This document shows positions 60,662-64,000 of a DNA stretch of 64,000 bases, one piece after another. The notes under the pieces are model-generated. The model was given only the letters and a program-made list of their open reading frames with translations, was not told the DNA's origin and made no database searches. Source of the DNA: Bacteroidota bacterium (GTDB lineage Bacteria; Bacteroidota; Bacteroidia; CAIKAF01); the NCBI GenBank assembly GCA_016866335.1, contig VGMT01000005.1:1-64000 (forward strand), given 5' to 3'. Within the stretch, counting starts at the first letter, position 1; each line of letters begins with the position of its first letter. The position numbers and the translations under genes were made by a program.

Positions 60662-61618
60662 TTGACTGATACCATTTTGATTCCCGCTCCCACCCAGAAC
60701 GAAAATTTGCCCTTGTTTTCGATTGTCATCCCCATTTACAACCGGGAACATTTGATGGACGAAACCGTACAATCGGTTTGCAATCAAATTTACCCGCACT
60801 GGGAATGCATTTTGGTGGACGACGGTTCAAGCGATGGCAGCTGGAAGGTTATTCAGGATTGGGTCAGCAAAGACGCCCGAATACGGGGTTTGCAGCAAGA
60901 AAATAAGGAACGCTCGGCCGCACGAAATTTCGGAGCCAAGCATGCCCAGGGCGATTGGCTTTGTTTTTTAGACAGCGACGATTGTTATTTACCCGGTTTT
61001 CTTGGCCATCTTGCCGCACAGATTCAATCAAACTCGAATCCTCCGGCCTTGTGGATTTCAGATTTCTTTTTGTGGGACGGGGAACACAGCCGGCCCTCTC
61101 ATGTTCCGCCCCCCACCCAACCTTTGGCCGATTGGATTTGCCGATACCCCGTTACACCTTCGCGCGTTTGCGTTCAAACCACGGCCTTTGCGCACTTCCA
61201 ATTTCGAGAAGACATTGTGATTGTGGAAGACACCGTTTTGTGGGTTCAGCTGCTCAATCGCTTTCGACTGGGATACCTGCCCCAGCCTTTGATGCAGTAT
61301 CGAATCCACGACGGCAATTCTGTTCACAGCTCAAGTCGGGCAGTGTTTAAGCGCTGGCAAGGGCTTAAGGCGTTTTTTAAAACCCCTGAGGCTCGGTTGA
61401 TTTCCCCAAAACTTCGGCGATTTATGTTGGCCGATGTGCTGTTTAAAATGGCAGAATGGGAGGCCAATCAAGGAAACAAATGGACCGCCGCAGGCTACTT
61501 TCTGAGTTCGCTGAGGCAGCAAGCAGCTAATCGGCACACGCCCGCCAGGTTGTTTGGCATGCTTGGATTGATTCCCGGATTTCATCGGTTTTGGACCCTA
61601 GTAAAGGCAAAGAACTAA
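60662..61618 (+). CDS. Glycosyltransferase family 2
   Basis: 318 residues from TTG 60662: FSIVIPIYNREHLMDETVQS, ILVDDGSSDGSWKVI, ERSAARNFGAKHAQGDWLCF then LDSDDC, and EDIVIVEDTVLWVQLLNRF. No ATG gives a complete first strand, so a TTG start is likely. The C-terminus (AGYFLSSLRQQAANRHTPAR) is amphipathic. The stop TAA shares its last base with the ATG of the giant fusion gene. Confidence 0.9.
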   Translation: MTDTILIPAPTQNENLPLFSIVIPIYNREHLMDETVQSVCNQIYPHWECILVDDGSSDGSWKVIQDWVSKDARIRGLQQENKERSAARNFGAKHAQGDWLCFLDSDDCYLPGFLGHLAAQIQSNSNPPALWISDFFLWDGEHSRPSHVPPPTQPLADWICRYPVTPSRVCVQTTAFAHFQFREDIVIVEDTVLWVQLLNRFRLGYLPQPLMQYRIHDGNSVHSSSRAVFKRWQGLKAFFKTPEARLISPKLRRFMLADVLFKMAEWEANQGNKWTAAGYFLSSLRQQAANRHTPARLFGMLGLIPGFHRFWTLVKAKN

Positions 61619-64000
61619 TGGCAAAACGCTTGGCGGTTTTTGTAGAAGACTATCCCTATTCCACGGGCGAGCCTTTTTTTCATGCCGAGTTGAAGGAGCT
61701 GATTCCTCAATTCGATGAAATACGGGTGGTTTGCAAGCATGCTGTGACCCGCCGAAAATCTCCCCCCGATTTTGCATTGCCGGCGGGGGTAGAACTTATT
61801 GAACTAAAATCGCTTGCAAGCACCTGGTCAAAAGTGCTTAGTCTGGTTTGGGTTTTGGTTTCGGGCCGCTGGTTTTCCATAATCAAGGATCTACGCAGAA
61901 CGAAAACGCCCCTAAATGTGTACACCCTTAAGGTGGCTTTGGCCTACATGGAGTCGGCGGCGCGCATGGAAAGGGAATTGGCCCAAGCGTGGAAAGGGCC
62001 CCTGAAAGGCTGGGTTTGGTACAGCTACTGGTGCGACGATGCCGCTTATTTGTTGGCCCAATGGCAAAAAAAAGGCAAGATTGACCGCAGTTTTTGTAGG
62101 GTGCACAACACAGATGTGTACATGGAAAGGCATCCTTTTTCCTATTTGCCTTTCCGAAAATTTATTCATGAACAACTGAGCGGAATCTTGGCCATTTCAG
62201 AACATGCCCGCCGCTACCTTTGGGTTCAAACGCCCAGGGCTTCTTCCCGCATTTTGCTGAGTCGATTGGGTGTCCCCAGCCAAGTAGCCATTCCGGCGGC
62301 CAATGGCCATCCTTTTCGGCTGCTTTCTCTGTCAAATATATCTCCGGTGAAAAACCTGGAGGGATTGATGCTGGCTCTCTCCCAATGGGATGGCCCAGAC
62401 ATGGAATGGCATCATTTCGGCTCGGCCTCCAATGCCCAATACGGGATCGAAATCCAGCAAAAGATGCAGGATTTGGCTATAGCCAATCCGCGAATACAGG
62501 TTCATGCCCATGGTTTTGTTCCCCCCGCTGAAATGATGCAGCGCATTCGGGCCTTGCAGCCCCATGCCCTAATCAATACCAGTTTTTTCGAAGGGATTCC
62601 CGTAAGCATGATGGAGGGGAGTTCTTTGGGGATTCCTGTTTTGGGCCCAGAAATCTGCGGAGTTCCTGAACTGGTACTCGATGGGGTTTCTGGATTTTTA
62701 TTGAATCCAAATCAGCCCGAATCCATACTCCAAGCGCTAAAAAGGCTGCTGGCTCTGAATGCAGCAGATTACAAAGCCCTGCGCAAGGGCAGTTGGCAGA
62801 CACAACGCAGAATCTTTCAGGACCGTTCAAATTTCAGGCAACTGGTTTCGCAATTGAAGGGAGAAGAAGCCCCACAGAGTGTGTTTGAAGGAGCGTCGGC
62901 AGATGTTGGGGTTTTGTCGGTAGGCACAGGAAATGTCGGGGTTTGGCTGGATTTTTTTCAAGCCGAAGGCATCAAGGCTATGCCTGTTTCAGAACCCAGC
63001 CAAATTCAGGGATGCAAGGGGTTGGTTTTGCCGGGGGTCGGGCACTTTGACGCGGCCATGCGCCGGCTAAACGAGCCCGAATTCCGAAAAGCCTTAGAAG
63101 GGCATTTCCAGGCAAACAAACCGGTTTTGGGCGTTTGCTTGGGTATGCAATGCCTTATGCAAGGCAGCGAGGAGGGGCAAGAGCCGGGATTGGGCTGGAT
63201 TCCCGGCAAGGTCATTTCCCTGAAAAGCCAGGCGGAAAAGCAAGGCGAACCTTGGCCCCATGTGGGTTGGAAGGCGGTTGTTTCGGCTCAGGGTACGGAC
63301 CTGGGCAGGTTCTATTTTACGCATGGATATGCCTGCGCACCAAATGAAGCGGATAGCATAAGCCATACGGCAGCTTTAGGCGCAGATCGGCTGGTGGTTG
63401 GGCTTCGAAAAGGACAGGTTTGGGGATTTCAATTTCATCCTGAAAAAAGCCATGGCCGTGGTCGGGTTTTGCTTCGGGAATGGCTTCGGGAAGCTGGGTT
63501 TTCGGTCAGGCCCGAACCGGCACCAATTGCCCCAACTACAAAAGAAGCCCCCAAAATCGATTCCCGCACCCTCTTTCTTCTGGTTCGGGATTTCCCTTTT
63601 GGAGTGTGTGAACCCTATTTGGCCGCCGAACTGCACGTTTTGGCTCCCCGTTTCCAAAAGGTGGTTTTGCTGGCCTACCATCCAGGGCCCCGTTCCGAGC
63701 GGCCCCTGTTTGAGCTCCCACCCAACGTAGAAACCATAGATGTGTCGTCGGGTATGCGTTTGCCCAACAAAGTAAAGGCCGTATTGAAGTCGGGTTTGCC
63801 CCACCGATTGGGGCGTTTGCTTGGGGATCATCCCGGGCCACATTGGCTGGGCTTAAAAACAGCATTGGCCTACGAAGCCATGGCTTCTACTTTGCAAGGC
63901 AATGTGATGCGGGTTCTAGAGGAAAGAGGGCTGGATGCACGAATGGGAATTTGGTATGCCTATTGGACCGACCATGCCGCCTACCTATTGGCTCTTTGGA
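61618..64000 (+). CDS. Tripartite fusion: GT4 - HisH glutamine amidotransferase - GT4 (cut by window edge)
   Basis: One frame, ATG 61618 to the edge, 794 residues with no stop. Residues 1-415 are a complete GT4 (VFVEDYPYSTGEPFFHAEL, SNISPVKNLEGLMLAL, NTSFFEGIPVSMMEGSSLGI, VPELVLDGVSGFLL). Residues 429-628 are a HisH-type glutamine amidotransferase (VLPGVGHFDAAM, GVCLGMQ with Cys507, YFTHGYA, FQFHPEKSHGRGR with His607 and Glu609). A proline-rich linker follows (about 629-645). From 646 a second GT4 begins (LFLLVRDFPFGVCEPYLAAEL) whose WYAYWTDHAAYLLALW repeats the first GT4's WYSYWCDDAAYLLAQW, 645 residues later. HisH makes ammonia from glutamine, normally for HisF. The fusion suggests a sugar-amidating role. 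The gene starts on the stop of the GT2 before it. Confidence 0.85.
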   Translation, partial: MAKRLAVFVEDYPYSTGEPFFHAELKELIPQFDEIRVVCKHAVTRRKSPPDFALPAGVELIELKSLASTWSKVLSLVWVLVSGRWFSIIKDLRRTKTPLNVYTLKVALAYMESAARMERELAQAWKGPLKGWVWYSYWCDDAAYLLAQWQKKGKIDRSFCRVHNTDVYMERHPFSYLPFRKFIHEQLSGILAISEHARRYLWVQTPRASSRILLSRLGVPSQVAIPAANGHPFRLLSLSNISPVKNLEGLMLALSQWDGPDMEWHHFGSASNAQYGIEIQQKMQDLAIANPRIQVHAHGFVPPAEMMQRIRALQPHALINTSFFEGIPVSMMEGSSLGIPVLGPEICGVPELVLDGVSGFLLNPNQPESILQALKRLLALNAADYKALRKGSWQTQRRIFQDRSNFRQLVSQLKGEEAPQSVFEGASADVGVLSVGTGNVGVWLDFFQAEGIKAMPVSEPSQIQGCKGLVLPGVGHFDAAMRRLNEPEFRKALEGHFQANKPVLGVCLGMQCLMQGSEEGQEPGLGWIPGKVISLKSQAEKQGEPWPHVGWKAVVSAQGTDLGRFYFTHGYACAPNEADSISHTAALGADRLVVGLRKGQVWGFQFHPEKSHGRGRVLLREWLREAGFSVRPEPAPIAPTTKEAPKIDSRTLFLLVRDFPFGVCEPYLAAELHVLAPRFQKVVLLAYHPGPRSERPLFELPPNVETIDVSSGMRLPNKVKAVLKSGLPHRLGRLLGDHPGPHWLGLKTALAYEAMASTLQGNVMRVLEERGLDARMGIWYAYWTDHAAYLLALW

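Overview
The window reads as a chromosomal segment of a Bacteroidota bacterium. The pointers are a type IX secretion (T9SS) C-terminal sorting domain, promoter boxes of the Bacteroidota type (TAnnTTTG) very close to start codons, few recognisable Shine-Dalgarno sites, a eukaryote-like NADP isocitrate dehydrogenase, DUF6625, and WbqC and Wzm/Wzt proteins of the Bacteroidota style. The sequence does not let me name a genus. I see no rRNA, tRNA, CRISPR array, transposase or phage gene.

Layout. 1-6.9 kb holds housekeeping genes: a cut-off secreted protein, murF, queA, purQ and icd, with an 87-bp tandem repeat between icd and purQ. 7.0-12.35 kb is a compact glycosyltransferase (GT) / asparagine-synthetase operon. 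12.66-19.8 kb carries mfd, prs, a polytopic membrane protein, recX and a DUF6625 gene. 19.8-28.0 kb carries sua5-pheT, a secreted DUF1566 protein, a fatty acid desaturase, a CNT nucleoside transporter and threonine aldolase. 28.1-30.9 kb is a sugar module: an epimerase with an in-frame stop, a second epimerase and a GT2. 31.0-33.2 kb encodes a large T9SS cargo protein.

From 33 kb to the end lies a large surface-polysaccharide locus dependent on an ABC transporter. It has one complete Wzm/Wzt pair, a second Wzm followed only by a 5' scrap of its Wzt, and a full-length orphan Wzt 13 kb further on. A winged-helix regulator of a type often seen at such loci sits just before the second Wzm. In between are a sugar aminotransferase and an N-formyltransferase (an N-formylamino-sugar), a second AsnB-like amidotransferase, an SDR, a PIG-L deacetylase and about fifteen intact GTs of families 2, 4 and 61. 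Many genes overlap by 1-8 bases (ATGA, GTGA, TTGA or TGATG junctions), so long co-transcribed blocks are likely.

The most unusual gene is the last. An open frame from 61618 to the window edge joins a GT4 glycosyltransferase, a HisH-type glutamine amidotransferase with its Cys-His-Glu triad, and the start of a second, homologous GT4. Other points of interest are a family of four GC-rich structured intergenic elements (near 2.9, 12.4, 25.3 and 55.8 kb), two decayed GT genes, a conserved-looking Tyr-to-Phe change in an SDR, and two small ORFs.
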